From Streptomyces sp. SLBN-118 (GTDB lineage: Bacteria; Actinomycetota; Actinomycetes; Streptomycetales; Streptomycetaceae), in the NCBI RefSeq assembly GCF_006715635.1, contig NZ_VFNP01000001.1, forward strand, positions 62,001-126,000: DNA of 64,000 nucleotides, written 5' to 3'. Position numbers and translations under genes: made by a program. This document shows, piece by piece, positions 46,101 to 53,666 of the stretch; positions within the stretch are counted from its first letter, which is position 1, and every line of letters starts with the position of its first letter. The notes beneath the pieces are model-generated. The model did no database searches, had not been told where the DNA came from, and saw only the letters and a program-made list of their open reading frames with translations.

Positions 46101-46435
46101 GTCTGCAGATCTCCGGTCGGCAGTGCATACGTTGTCGAGTCCGCCGTCCGTTCCGACAGCACTTCGATCTTCCGGCCCTGCAGCCGCGCCATCAGCAGCG
46201 CGGAAGCCTCATTCTTTGCCTCTGCCGGTCCCGCCGCCACCACAGATGGGGCGGACACGGCTGGCGTCTCGGCGGTCAGCGCTATCGCTTCCCCGGTGGA
46301 CTCCGCCACCAACGCCGTCTCAGCGGCCAGCATCAGCGCCAGCGAGCCCGCTATCCGACGCAACCGTCTACGAGCCGACGGCGCAGCGGACACACTGAAC
46401 GGGCCGGGTGGCCCGCCCCTGAACCAAGAACCCAT
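40142..46435 (-). CDS. RHS/YD-repeat polymorphic toxin 1
   Basis: A 2,097-residue secreted RHS protein, frame intact. N-terminal signal region (RRRLRRIAGSLALMLAAETAL); a DNRLRE domain at about 315-490 (TDTWLQTPDY ... SYLNFDVSKF ... TITWGAQP); then Ig-like or linker parts; YD repeats from about 845 to 1945 (YDAAGRLT, YDTAGRVTT types); and the core end GWLGSKQRSAETVTGATLMGVRLYDQGTGRFLSVDPVYGG...NNFDLDGK. The last 131 residues after DGK are the variable toxin tip, rich in Arg, Trp and Cys (KRAWHYGRKAWRVYRSRGWRG). The RHS shell encloses the tip. The ATG follows GAAGGAG. The neighbour at 39830 is the likely immunity gene. Confidence 0.93.
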   Translation of the reverse strand: MGSWFRGGPPGPFSVSAAPSARRRLRRIAGSLALMLAAETALVAESTGEAIALTAETPAVSAPSVVAAGPAEAKNEASALLMARLQGRKIEVLSERTADSTTYALPTGDLQTTSYAGPIRVEQNGVWRAIDTGLTDTGPALTPQAAAADITVSDGGDTALASVAKGEKSFGLGWESKLPTPTVKDDTASYALGGGQTLTVTALPQGFSQNVVLTQAPQAEVSYRIPLDLDGLKLSQAQSGHLLLNDSGGKLVAEAPAPMMWDSSRNPASGEPEHQAKVDTKIETAADGSQTLVLTPEAGFLATATYPVTVDPTSTLAVTTDTWLQTPDYTDSQVSSTELKSGTYDGGTHKARSYLNFDVSKFAGKHITDTNLALYSYYSSTCSTSGAGTQVRRITSNWSSSTITWGAQPTTTTTGAVTNTAALGYSSSCPAGTMNFDIDAIVQAWANGSANYGLQILGANETDTLTWRRFRSANYISGDNSVEPHLTVTYNSYATTSALAISPSVVNAYNGKRYVTSLTPTLSAKVSDADGGSAQAQFELTADPAYSDTTYAYTAYGKTVPAGFTSTLAVPSANAFPAGTHLRARSRAFDGTDYGSWSGYTTFVLNTGLPAAPTVSCATYAQDTWAAKAAGAVTCTLDTTSTDGQGFKWGLDDPALSKRVDDTADGNGGDPLTVSISPADGWHTLYAQTVDSGGNLSTSTTKYNFGVGADGAALLTPGAGDTSARRLSLTSKGKSTYTGVTYQYRRGETDSWNTVPVADVTKTSDGSTVSAWPVPVSNGSPAALTWNVTSSLSQDGPIDVRAAFTDGTTTGYSQSSTITVDRNAGTAPSEQVGSGSVNTLTGDFTLSATDASGFGLSVSRTASSRRPTAGSDAEGQVAIYGPQWTSGTTAELTDSDWAYVRKTSATSVALVDVDGSETGFTTTSSNGWKPEPGAEDLTLSGSLSGSFTLKDDEGTSTTFAKVDSAATTWQVSSTYLPTANSTTKIVSEKVVSGSDTLARPKYAIAPTSAVTSSACETTPSTAGCRMLEFVYATSTTATPVTFGDYTGRLKQIKQWTTDSGASAATATVVAEYAYDDAGRLRQEWDPRVSPALKTTYAYDSAGRVTTLTPAGELAWTFTYGTAGNAATAGPGMLLTASRPNLTRGSQSDLDGTTAITSVVYDVPLTGTSAPQAMGTSNVAAWGQTDVPADATALFPVDSIPLSHSGSDLTAANYGRATVTYTDASGREVNTASPGGHITTTEYDQFGNTVRNLSAGNRELALATSGDLLTELKTLGIDGMSTADRAQQLSTRSVFSSDGQGETDEYGPLHQVTLTSALQAGTGGTDLPANTHIAARQHTANTYDEGRPTDGTATISNQLTTVKTGAFVEGYPSDGDVRTTTTEYDWVKGVPTNTVTDPSGLALPTATSYDSQGRVTKTTQPKSNGTDAGAMVTTYYAATGTGACNGRPAWADLVCSTGPGGAITGGGSNPSQLPTKTIEYDRWGNATKVTETANSVTRTTTTTYDSAGRVTTTAITGGLGTAVPTTTTTYDADSGDVATVSAGGQTITHTYDRLGREISYNDGAGNAVATEFDNLNRPVKTTDSAPSSTTYTYDTAKDPRGLETSRTDSLAGNFSATYDANGNLAAETLPGGYTLAIAQDETGAETSRVYTRDSDGTVVASDTADQSTHGQTVMATGNNGQTHARSYTYDAAGRLTRADDTAPDASCTRRDYTFDDNTNRTALAVATSAIGASCTSTGATTTSYTYDTADRLIATGVVYDAFGRTTTQSSGATIGYYANDLVRSQTSGTSRQTWTTDAAGRLAAWTTETDNAGTWTQTGSKTNHYGADGDSPDWTQEAAGTLTRNVQGISGDLDATTSASGDTVLQLTDIHGDVTVQLPLDPTEAPMALAYDEYGNPAADTAATRYGWLGSKQRSAETVTGATLMGVRLYDQGTGRFLSVDPVYGGSANSYDYGHADPVNNFDLDGKRCWNPWSERCRSKNNTVSFLYSVGSICFSWCPYAGVAGRTYRAYRQGKRAWHYGRKAWRVYRSRGWRGLSGHTRSWARRQGCVSSGSGFAACGWAAVGGVTGITEGWGHAQNVWRLGRGKWRAIRRGHWWR

Positions 46436-46819
46436 TGCATCTCCTTCAATGGATCTCCACACAGGAGATCGATGAGGAGATCTACAGCCCCAGGTCAAGT
46501 GGCGTGCGCTCGGGGTCGCTGACAGGCCAGAACTGCCAGCCGCCGCCGTAGTCGGCAAGGCGATATGAGCGGAATGAAAAGCCTTTGGCTGTGCTTCGAA
46601 GGCCTTCGAGGGACTCGAAGGCACCCCCGAAGGGCAAAGGAACGGCAACGAAGTGACTTGGGGTAAGCTTTACCTATTTCGTGGAACCCGAACGCTGTTG
46701 CAGACAACTCACCACAGCCTAAGGAGAGTTCCGGCCAGCAAAGGTACAAGAACAGTAAAGTCGATCAAGGTGGGAAATTGGCAACCCGGCGGCATGACCC
46801 AGCGCCGGAGGGAGAACTA
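46436..46819. other. Upstream region of RHS toxin 1
   Basis: Probably the RHS promoter region: it contains AT-richer patches (around 46660-46690, GGTAAGCTTTACCTATTTCG) unlike the surrounding DNA. No gene is supported. Confidence 0.4.
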
Positions 46820-46955
46820 GCATCAAACCCACCCGCCCGGAAGCGATGGACCGCCCGCCTCACGAACGGTGACCTGGTGACACTCCATAAGGTCAGCGAC
46901 CTGCGGCACCGTCACCCCCCGCGCCATCAACCGAGGTTTAGCCCGCTGAGGGATA
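46820..46955 (-). pseudogene. IS630-like transposase HTH fragment
   Basis: A 40-residue piece reading RLMARGVTVPQVADLMECHQVTVREAGG, the helix-turn-helix start of IS630-like transposases, with no catalytic part. No inverted repeats were recognised. Confidence 0.45.
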
Positions 46956-47068
46956 TGTCGCCTTACCGCCGCGGTGCCCCAAGAGGGCGGGCCACACGGG
47001 CCGAGCTGGGCGTGCAGTGGGTATCCCCGGCGGCCCTCGGGGTCGGAGGCCTGCCTTATGACGGCACG

Positions 47069-47989
47069 TCAGTCCTTGCCGTCGAGCCACGCGAGGTGTT
47101 CGCCGTAGCCTTCGTCATCCGCGGTGTCAGGGCTGCGGATGTACGTGCAAATCAGGCACTGTCCGAAGCCGACCCGCCCTCTGATGTCGAGGCCCTGGAC
47201 GCAGAACGTTCTGTACCCGCAGATGGGGCAGGTGTCGAGATCGTGGCCGTTCGGGTTGTGTTTCGGGTGGTATTCGTTGGGGTTATCGACCCCTTCCGCT
47301 CGTCGGGCGGCTTCGTCGTCACCGATCAGTTCGAGGAACGCGGCGGCCCGCGTTGCGGAATGCCGGTCCTCTTCCCTGGCGTTCTCCCACGCCCGATCTG
47401 CGTGCTGCTCGCTCATGGTCCGCAGGCTCTTGTGGTCATCAAGCGCCAAAAGGGCATCGATGTGCTGGCGCTCCAGGCCTCCCGTGCCCCGGGCGTGCCG
47501 GGCTGACTGGCTGACGTCGAGACCGTCTACGAGCACACGCGCGTCAATCCGCGTGTCGAGAGCGGGCAGCTGGCGCCAATGGAAGTTGGAGTCCGCCGGG
47601 CTCTGTGGCGGCGGGCGGTCCCCGCGAGGGTCGGGGATGACGAGATCGCCATCGGCACCCGGGGTCACGTGTTTCTCGATCACGCACAGGAGTTGGCGGG
47701 CATAGAGCACGCGGCCCTTCTTGTCCTTCTCTTCACCAGGCCACTCGTGGGCCACGATCGCCGCCAGGCCGTTGGTCAGTGCTTGGTCGAAGATCCCCTC
47801 ACTCCCCGCCAAGGAAGGAGCAAAGGGATCCTCAGCCCTCGCGACGGGTGGTGGGGCAAAGGGATTTCCGCCCCTCGCGACATCCGCCTCAAGGGTGTCT
47901 CCGATCCCCGATGTCTCCCGAAGCGCCAGGGCCAGCGCCACCGCGCACCTCGCGAACTCCTTGGCCCGCTGATCCTTCATGTCCTGCAT
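47069..47989 (-). CDS. Unknown protein with C-terminal zinc ribbon
   Basis: A 306-residue soluble protein (MQDMKDQRAKEFARCAVALAL...). C-terminal CPICGYRTFCVQGLDIRG and FGQCLICTYIRS supply a likely zinc ribbon, next to HNPNGHDLDT and ending HLAWLDGKD. The middle contains an acidic region and LDTRIDARVLVDGLDVSQSARH. No catalytic motif was recognised. A second ATG three codons in is equally possible as start. The PIN-domain gene lies upstream on the same strand, 180 bases away. Confidence 0.78.
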   Translation of the reverse strand: MQDMKDQRAKEFARCAVALALALRETSGIGDTLEADVARGGNPFAPPPVARAEDPFAPSLAGSEGIFDQALTNGLAAIVAHEWPGEEKDKKGRVLYARQLLCVIEKHVTPGADGDLVIPDPRGDRPPPQSPADSNFHWRQLPALDTRIDARVLVDGLDVSQSARHARGTGGLERQHIDALLALDDHKSLRTMSEQHADRAWENAREEDRHSATRAAAFLELIGDDEAARRAEGVDNPNEYHPKHNPNGHDLDTCPICGYRTFCVQGLDIRGRVGFGQCLICTYIRSPDTADDEGYGEHLAWLDGKD

Positions 47990-48169
47990 CGTCTCGCGCG
48001 ATGCCCCGCCAGCACCAGACAATTGCACCCCGGCGAAGCCGGATACAGGCCAGACCCCAGGTCCACGGAGCTGTCCCAACGGGTCGGCTGTCGCCCCAAG
48101 CAGTCCGTGAGGTCGTCCGTGTGCCTCCTTGCTTTGACGGCACGGCCCGGTGCGCGCCAGCTCGGATCT

Positions 48170-49234
48170 CTATGGCTGGCGGAATCCCTGCACCGGGTGG
48201 CCGAGGGTCCACAGGTCACCGGGGGCACGGACGAAGGCGCGGTGGACGCGCATATGGCGCCGGAGCTGCGCGGCGGAGACTACGTGGCCCTGGCGGCCGA
48301 GCGCGTCACGCAGCTCGCCCGGGGTCAAGGGCCGGCTACAACGGGCGAGGTACCGGGCGGCCAGCTGCTCGGTGGTGGGATAGGCCGGCGGCTGGACCAC
48401 CATGAGCGTGTCGCTGATCGCTCGGTGTTCGAGCATGGCGGCGTTGCCCTGTTCGATGAGCGGTATAGCCAGCTCCCCCAGTCGCGAGATGCGCTGCCGC
48501 CAGTCGCTGCGGGACAGGTAGCCGCGGCGATAGCCCCACAGCAGCAGCCCGGCCGCGGTGGCTGCCGCCGGCAGCGGGTTGCGCACGGCCAGGCCCACCA
48601 GCCGCTGCGCACCCGCACCGAACAACCGGAGGGCAAGGTCGATGAGGACCAGCGCGTTCGCGGCGGTGGCCTCCAGACCAGCCAGGCGCAGCAGGTTCTG
48701 GGCGACGGGGATCCAGTCGACGACCGCGAACCCGAAGCGGGAGAAGACGCTGTCCTGGGTGACGATGACGCAGGGCCCCAGGAACTCCGCGAGCGCCATC
48801 GTGGGCGCGTCATCCGGGTCTCCGCGGTGCCGGGGCTCCAGGCATAGGTCTACCCGGAGGATGTGCCGGGTCTGCGGGGCCAGGTGGTCGCGGATCTCCA
48901 GGTCGACCACGCGAAGGGCGGGAAGGATCTGCTGTCCGAGCAGGCGGCGCACCTGCCGTTCCGGCACCTGGTAGTCGGACGCGACCCTGGCCAAGTGTTC
49001 GTCGATCTCGCCGGGAACGTGCGCAGCAATGTGGGGAGTTGCCCGGCCGGTGCCAGCCAGCGCGGTGACCTTGTCCTGCTGCCGTTCGTGCTTGACCATG
49101 TTGCAGGCTTCGGTCAGCAGCGCATTGGTGTCGAGGATGGGCAGCAGCATCGGCCCAGTCAGCACCATCGGGTTGATCGCCGCCCCGGAAGGGCGCCGCA
49201 GTGGCGATGCCGAAGCAGCACGGTCAAGCGTCAT
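48170..49234 (-). CDS. PIN-domain protein with C-terminal winged helix
   Basis: A 354-residue protein. The PIN nuclease fold starts at about residue 30 with LPILDTNALLTEACNM (first Asp and Glu) and continues to GDPDDAPTMALAEFLGPCVIVTQDSVFSRFGF, giving the remaining acidic residues. A hydrophobic middle (NPLPAAATAAGLLLWGY) suggests a membrane-associated segment. The end (YPTTEQLAARYLARCSRPLTPGELRDALGR) resembles a winged helix. PIN domains cut RNA; here fused to a DNA- or protein-binding part. It may be longer than real: a start at MVLTGPMLLPILD, 22 codons in, is possible. Confidence 0.8.
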   Translation of the reverse strand: MTLDRAASASPLRRPSGAAINPMVLTGPMLLPILDTNALLTEACNMVKHERQQDKVTALAGTGRATPHIAAHVPGEIDEHLARVASDYQVPERQVRRLLGQQILPALRVVDLEIRDHLAPQTRHILRVDLCLEPRHRGDPDDAPTMALAEFLGPCVIVTQDSVFSRFGFAVVDWIPVAQNLLRLAGLEATAANALVLIDLALRLFGAGAQRLVGLAVRNPLPAAATAAGLLLWGYRRGYLSRSDWRQRISRLGELAIPLIEQGNAAMLEHRAISDTLMVVQPPAYPTTEQLAARYLARCSRPLTPGELRDALGRQGHVVSAAQLRRHMRVHRAFVRAPGDLWTLGHPVQGFRQP

Positions 49235-49325
49235 GGACCAATTGTGACGGCCCGCGTTGACGCATATGCAGCATTTTCAAGCGCAGGCGCTGGCCGGGGC
49301 GACAGCTGGACAAGACTCTGCGTCA

Positions 49326-49559
49326 TCAGGGCGAACGAGCAGGCCGAGCATCATGTCGTGGGAGAGCGGGCACCCTTGCCCTCGTCGACGCACGCATCCG
49401 ACCAAGCAGAAGTCCAGCCGTCGGCTCATGCTGGTCGCGTCCGCGTCCGAACCAGGCGGCCACCCGCTGCCGGAAATCCACCCACACATCCGTGCCCGCA
49501 GCTTGCACCACCGCGGTTCCCCCCGCTGCGGCCAGCGCCGTCAACGCCTCCACCAGCAT
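49326..49559 (-). CDS. Small truncated hypothetical protein
   Basis: A 77-residue frame whose first 45 residues (MLVEALTALAAAGGTAVVQA...VDFRQRVAAWFGRG) match the start of a common Streptomyces hypothetical protein that is normally about 150 residues or more. The tail (RMRASTRARVPALPRHDARP) does not look coding, so the gene is probably cut short. AGGGGGA precedes the ATG. Confidence 0.5.
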   Translation of the reverse strand: MLVEALTALAAAGGTAVVQAAGTDVWVDFRQRVAAWFGRGRDQHEPTAGLLLGRMRASTRARVPALPRHDARPARSP

Positions 49560-49735
49560 CCCTGTCCCCCTATTTCGGTGCTGTCGTCCGGACCGTACCG
49601 CTACACCTGATATGCGCGCAGCGACTTCCTCGCAATCGTGATGGGACGTTGGAGCCAGCGGGCCCGGTTGGCCGAGGGGCCATGACGCCCCGAGATCCAC
49701 ACCCCAGATCGGCGCCCTGCCTCGCCTTCACTCCC

Positions 49736-50095
49736 CTACCGGTCGCTCCGGCAGACCTCGCCTCCGAGTCCGAATTCCGTCAGGCGCTGATGTACCGCCT
49801 GCGGGCTGCGTCCCAGGGGACCGGTGGGCACGGGCACCACACGGATCGTGCAGTTGCCGGAGGAACTGACCCGTCCGACAGCCCAGTGGAGCCCGTCGAG
49901 GTCGGTCTGGTACCGCACTACATCGCCCTCGGCCACCCCGTCCTGAAGGAAAGGGGCGTTCTGCACACTCGCCGTGTCATCGCCGAGCTTCGTCGCCCAC
50001 AGGCCCTCGGTGTCCTGCGGGAACCACCCCTCGCGAGGGGCGAACCGGAACCAGACCTTGATCTTCTCGACCACGTTCTCCATGACGGCCATCAT
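49736..50095 (-). CDS. DUF4265 family protein
   Basis: About 119 residues. VWFRFAPREGWFPQDTEGLWATKLGDDTASVQNAPFLQDGVAEGDVVRY and VGRVSSSGNCTIRVVPVPTG fit DUF4265, a family of small beta-rich proteins often found with toxin immunity genes. The expected last ~30 residues are missing: the frame stops after FGLGGEVCRSDR, so it may be truncated. The start is uncertain; the first ATG of MMAVMENVVEKIK was chosen. Function unknown. Confidence 0.75.
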   Translation of the reverse strand: MMAVMENVVEKIKVWFRFAPREGWFPQDTEGLWATKLGDDTASVQNAPFLQDGVAEGDVVRYQTDLDGLHWAVGRVSSSGNCTIRVVPVPTGPLGRSPQAVHQRLTEFGLGGEVCRSDR

Positions 50096-50302
50096 GTGCC
50101 GCTCGTCAATGACACCTCGCACCGGGTCTGAACTGGAAATCAACCTCCGCCGTCACAGGACAGCCGGAGGCTAAATCTCCGTCGCCCACCCGCAACGCAC
50201 CTGCTGAACCGCGTTAAGGTCACCGAAACGGCTGACCGGCCGCGTCGTCGCCTACATCTCCCGCAGTTCCCTGCGGCTGCTCATCAACAGAAAGAGGAGC
50301 CC

Positions 50303-50596
50303 GTGGACTGGGTCATGGGAGTCGCCATCGTCGTTGGCCCGCTGTCGATGGCCCTGGGAACGGCCTCGATACTCACCGGATGGACCTGGCCCTGGGCGCG
50401 CCGCAAAGTCAAGAAGCCGCGGATTTACGGACTCGGAGCACTCATCGTGGGCACGGCCTGTCTGGTGCAGGGCCTGCTCCACTTCCGGACCACACCAACC
50501 GGTCCATGGGAGATGCGTTTCCTCAACGCGCTGGTGCTCTGCGGCCTGGCGGTCCTCGCAGCGGGTCAGGGATCGACGCTACGCCGCAAAGGCTGA
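50303..50596 (+). CDS. Small membrane protein
   Basis: A 97-residue protein with three hydrophobic helices (VMGVAIVVGPLSMALGTASIL, YGLGALIVGTACLVQGLLHF, LNALVLCGLAVLAAG) and basic loops. AGAGGAG lies just upstream of the GTG. No family was recognised. It faces away from the DUF4265 gene. Confidence 0.8.
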   Translation: MDWVMGVAIVVGPLSMALGTASILTGWTWPWARRKVKKPRIYGLGALIVGTACLVQGLLHFRTTPTGPWEMRFLNALVLCGLAVLAAGQGSTLRRKG

Positions 50597-50995
50597 CCCC
50601 CATCGCCGAATTCGGTGCGGTGCTCTTCGGCGGGGACCCCCGCGAGCCCTACCCAAACCGCACCTCCAGCGCGCCGACGCGGGCGTACTGGGGTGCGCGC
50701 AGGTTGCGCCGTCCTCGGGCGCCGCCTCGCCGCAGACCACAAGCGCACGGCGAGAAGGAGCGGTTGCTCATGCTCGGGCGGCCAATTCGACGCCCGGTTT
50801 CTCGATCTGGCACGGATCTGGCACGTTCGCCTTCTGATCCGTAGCTCTAGCCGGATCGGTCAGCGACGGTCATTCCGGTCGCTTCTTGGCCATGTAGGGG
50901 CGCTACCGGGCTAGGGTGGTTGCTGGGGTTGCGGTACGGCGCTGCTGTACAAGCCTGTTGTCCGGGCGGTCAGCCCTTCGGCCTAAGCTGCGCCT
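50597..50995. other. Intergenic stretch, no supported gene
   Basis: Frames here are Arg/Pro-rich shadows or short. No hairpin or repeat was assigned. Confidence 0.4.
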
Positions 50996-51427
50996 GTGTG
51001 GAAAGAAGCCGCTGCCGAAGCCTTGGCCGAAGTCGAGTTCCGGGCACCCGTTGACGCGACTGCTCTAGCCGAGGCAGAGCAGCGTTTTGGCCGAGTCCTG
51101 CCGACGCAACTGACTGCTCTTCTGACGGAGACCAACGGGATAGTCGGCGAGTACGGGACTGACGTCGTTTGGTCCCTGGATCGGATTGTGGAGCAGAACC
51201 TGCAGTTCTGGTCCCCCGATACGTTCCCGGGCCTGTACATGCCCTTCGACCCGCTGCTGTTCTTCGGCGACAACGGCGGAGGCGACCAGTTCGCCTTCGT
51301 GCTGACGCCCCAGCGCCCGGACATCTTCGTCTGGGACCACGAGGATGACAGTCGGCTGTGGGCTGCACGCGAGCTGGAGGACTACCTGCACCGTTCCCTC
51401 GCGGGCGATGGCGACTGGTACCGATAG
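50996..51427 (+). CDS. SMI1/KNR4 (SUKH) family protein
   Basis: A 143-residue SUKH-fold protein: AEAEQRFGRVLPTQLTALLTETNGIVG, then LYMPFDPLLFFGDNGGGDQFAFVL, IFVWDHEDDSRLWAA and LEDYLHRSL. This is the most common immunity family of bacterial polymorphic toxins, binding and blocking diverse nuclease tips. No toxin gene is adjacent, so it could be an orphan immunity protein, useful against neighbours' toxins. GTG start. Confidence 0.88.
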   Translation: MWKEAAAEALAEVEFRAPVDATALAEAEQRFGRVLPTQLTALLTETNGIVGEYGTDVVWSLDRIVEQNLQFWSPDTFPGLYMPFDPLLFFGDNGGGDQFAFVLTPQRPDIFVWDHEDDSRLWAARELEDYLHRSLAGDGDWYR

Positions 51428-51622
51428 CCACCCTCCACGTCCCTAGTTTGGACGACCAAGTACGCAGTTGCCTGCTGAGCTGCGGCACCGCTCACCTGCG
51501 GGAGAGCGGCCTCATCACTCTTGTTCCCCGCGGCTCCCCGCTGGCCCCCGACCGATCGGGCAGGCGTGGGGGACGCGGCACCCGCCAGGTGCTCTGATCA
51601 CCGGATCGAGCATCATGTGCGC

Positions 51623-52060
51623 ATGCTGCTGACCTTCGGTCCCGACCGCCAGACTCGCGAGTTCAAGTGCGATTGCTGCAATGCCCCCATTGAGCGGGCG
51701 TGGGACTTCATCCATGCCGACGGTGCTCCGCACGCCGTGTACTTCGCGAACTGCTACCACCACACCGACCGAGACCACGATGCCTGGATAGACGTCATCT
51801 TCGGTACGTGGGGTGAAGGGCCTGACCAATGGAGCGACCACGTTGCCTTCGCCTGTCGTGTCGGTCCGGTGGTGGGGCAGACAACGCCTGCCTCCACGCT
51901 TGTGACTGCCGGCCTCGCCCATCCCGATGGGCCGCTCTTCGGGCTCAAGCTTGATCGTGAAGCCGCCTTGCAGCACCCGCGGCTGAACGAGTTCTGGAAA
52001 GTCTCTGACTTCATCCTGGAGAACGACCCACTGGTGCGAGGGCACATCTACGGCCACTAG
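51623..52060 (+). CDS. Unknown protein with CDCC motif
   Basis: A 145-residue protein (MLLTFGPDRQTREFKCDCCNAPIERAWDFIHADG...). The CDCC and a following CYHH suggest metal binding. Later PLFGLKLDREAALQHPRLNEFWKVSDFILENDPLVRGHIYG is helical. No family was named with confidence. The start is uncertain; the two codons before this ATG include a GTG. It follows the SUKH gene on the same strand and could be another immunity-type protein. Confidence 0.75.
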   Translation: MLLTFGPDRQTREFKCDCCNAPIERAWDFIHADGAPHAVYFANCYHHTDRDHDAWIDVIFGTWGEGPDQWSDHVAFACRVGPVVGQTTPASTLVTAGLAHPDGPLFGLKLDREAALQHPRLNEFWKVSDFILENDPLVRGHIYGH

Positions 52061-52065
52061 GAAAC

Positions 52066-52085
52066 GAGGCCTGCGCAGCGGCCTC
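52066..52085 (+). terminator. Short hairpin after the CDCC gene
   Basis: GAGGCC and GGCCTC pair across eight bases, six bases after the stop codon. Confidence 0.45.
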
Positions 52086-52306
52086 CAGGTTCCGTCAGAG
52101 CCCAGCTCCTGCATAGCTGACGAGGGCGGTCACTGACGGACCGAGTTGGGTCGCGAGGGGATGTGCGCCGTTTTCAGGGCCGGTGAGGACCCGCGCCGTC
52201 ATTGCTGGTGGTGGGTCGGAAGAACACGGTCGACGAGAGACGGAGCTTTCGACCCGGGGGTGCCTGCGGGAGGTGGGGTAGAGGTTGCTGCCTCCACCCC
52301 AGGACG

Positions 52307-52543
52307 TCATCTGCGGATGATGTTGACCGTCACGGTCACGGCGGCTTCGCCGAGGGCCGTTGCGGTGCCGAAGACGGCGATGGCCTGGATCGGCTCAGTG
52401 TGGCCTGTGACGATCAAGGCCAGGATTGCGGCGGCGGTCAGCAGGACCACCGCGGCAGGTACCCATTGGGCTGCCCGTGCGAGTTGCTGTGACAGCGAAC
52501 TGCAGGTGTGCCGTTGGACTGGCTCCCGGTTTGCGTCGGTCAT
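52307..52543 (-). CDS. Small membrane protein, last gene of sigma operon 2
   Basis: A 78-residue protein starting MTDANREPVQRHTCSSL with two hydrophobic helices (WVPAAVVLLTAAAILALIV and AIAVFGTATALGEAAVTVTV). Its ATG overlaps the stop of the upstream gene (ATGA), so it is co-translated with the sigma operon. No family was recognised; it may be an anchor or a membrane signal protein for that operon. Confidence 0.72.
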   Translation of the reverse strand: MTDANREPVQRHTCSSLSQQLARAAQWVPAAVVLLTAAAILALIVTGHTEPIQAIAVFGTATALGEAAVTVTVNIIRR

Positions 52544-53250
52544 TGGTGGCACAGTTCGTCCCGCTCGCTCTGTGACAGTTCGCCGAGGTACCCCGACGGG
52601 ATGAGCAGGTGTTCTGCGCCAGCTGGCCCGGTGACTTCCTGGATGTGCTCGTCGACTTCGGCGCGCAGGGTCGGTTCGGCCGGGCTGATGCGAGCGGGGG
52701 CGGTGTCCCAGTCCTCGTCACATAGGAACCCGGAGCCGTCCCATGCGCGGTAGCAGTGCACGGCTTCGGCGGGCTCGTCGCGCAGCAGGCCTTCGAGGAA
52801 GAGGGCGTAGGCGGCGGTGGAGTCGCCGACGCCGGCTGCGTAGCGCCACCAGAACCGGGCGCCGTCGTTGGCGTCCTGGTCGCCGAGGTACAGCAGACAA
52901 CCAAATGCGCGGGCGCCGACCTGGTCGGTGGGGCTGGAGGCGTCGGCGAACTCGACGAGACGGTCTCCGGTGCCTGGGGCTCGGAGGACTGCTTTGCAGA
53001 GGTCCTTCAGGTCGCGCTCGAGGCGCTTCTTGAGGGTTTGTGTCCTGTCGCTGTGGTCGGGGAGGAGGAGTTCGGCCAGAACCGGGGAGCTGGGTACGAG
53101 CCATCCCTCTTCGCGGAGTTGGGCGGCTTGGGCGCGGCGGCTGACGGCTTGGTCGATGCGTTTGCGTAGTTGGCGGTTATCTTCGGCGCGCTGGTCGCGG
53201 GTGTAGGCGGGGGTGGGGACCCGTGCTCCGCGCAAGATGTCCTCGATCAT
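52540..53250 (-). CDS. Sigma-partner protein 2
   Basis: A 236-residue protein (MIEDILRGARVPTPAYTRDQ...). RAFGCLLYLGDQDANDGARFWWRYAAGVGDSTAAYALFLEGLLRDEPAEAVHCYRAWD is the same pattern as in the partner at 31594-32426 (FWW.FAAG.G..TAAY), so both belong to one unnamed family. It has a Sel1/TPR-like feel. Its ATG overlaps the sigma stop (ATGA). It probably works with the sigma factor, perhaps as a regulator; inference from the repeated gene order. Confidence 0.82.
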   Translation of the reverse strand: MIEDILRGARVPTPAYTRDQRAEDNRQLRKRIDQAVSRRAQAAQLREEGWLVPSSPVLAELLLPDHSDRTQTLKKRLERDLKDLCKAVLRAPGTGDRLVEFADASSPTDQVGARAFGCLLYLGDQDANDGARFWWRYAAGVGDSTAAYALFLEGLLRDEPAEAVHCYRAWDGSGFLCDEDWDTAPARISPAEPTLRAEVDEHIQEVTGPAGAEHLLIPSGYLGELSQSERDELCHQ

Positions 53251-53666
53251 CCGTGGTGGCCTTTCTCGTGGGCGGCGGGCGGATCGGTTTCGGTGAGCTC
53301 GATGGCCAGGTGGTTCATGGCGACGGCCAGGTGGGAGCGCACCGTGGAGTCGGACAGGCCGATCAGGGAGGCGACTTCCTTGATGGGCACGCCCAGCAGG
53401 AAGTGCAGAGTGACGCAGGTGCGTTGGCGGTCGGGCAGTCGTTCCACGGCTTCGCGGACCTGCATCCGCAGCGATACCTGGTCGATCTCCTCGTCCGGTA
53501 TGGCTGCCAGGGGGCGCACGGAGGGTTCGAATGCGATTCCGGCCAGGGTGGCCGGGCGCCGGTCCCGCTTGCGCAGGGCGTCGACGATTCCGTCGTGGAG
53601 GATCTTCCAGCCGTAGGCGGCGGTGTTCTCGCTGCTGAGCGCTTCGTCCCTGGGCGCCGGTGTCAA
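53247..53666 (-). pseudogene. Sigma-70-like factor, N-terminally truncated
   Basis: Region 4 is clear: VEAVERLPDRQRTCVTLHFLLGVPIKEVASLIGLSDSTVRSHLAVAMNHL. Only the end of region 2 (SENTAAYGWKILHDGIVDALRKRD) remains; the FYxxYYR... part is missing. The only start is a TTG at 53666 with no ribosome binding site. The DUF6083 reading runs straight into this gene in another frame, so a deletion probably joined the two genes. Order sigma - partner - membrane protein follows. Confidence 0.7.

Noticed and set aside
44387..46522. Plus-strand open frame of about 710 codons
   Set aside because: Antisense to RHS toxin 1, whose domains are certain. Val/Gly/Arg-rich composition typical of a shadow.
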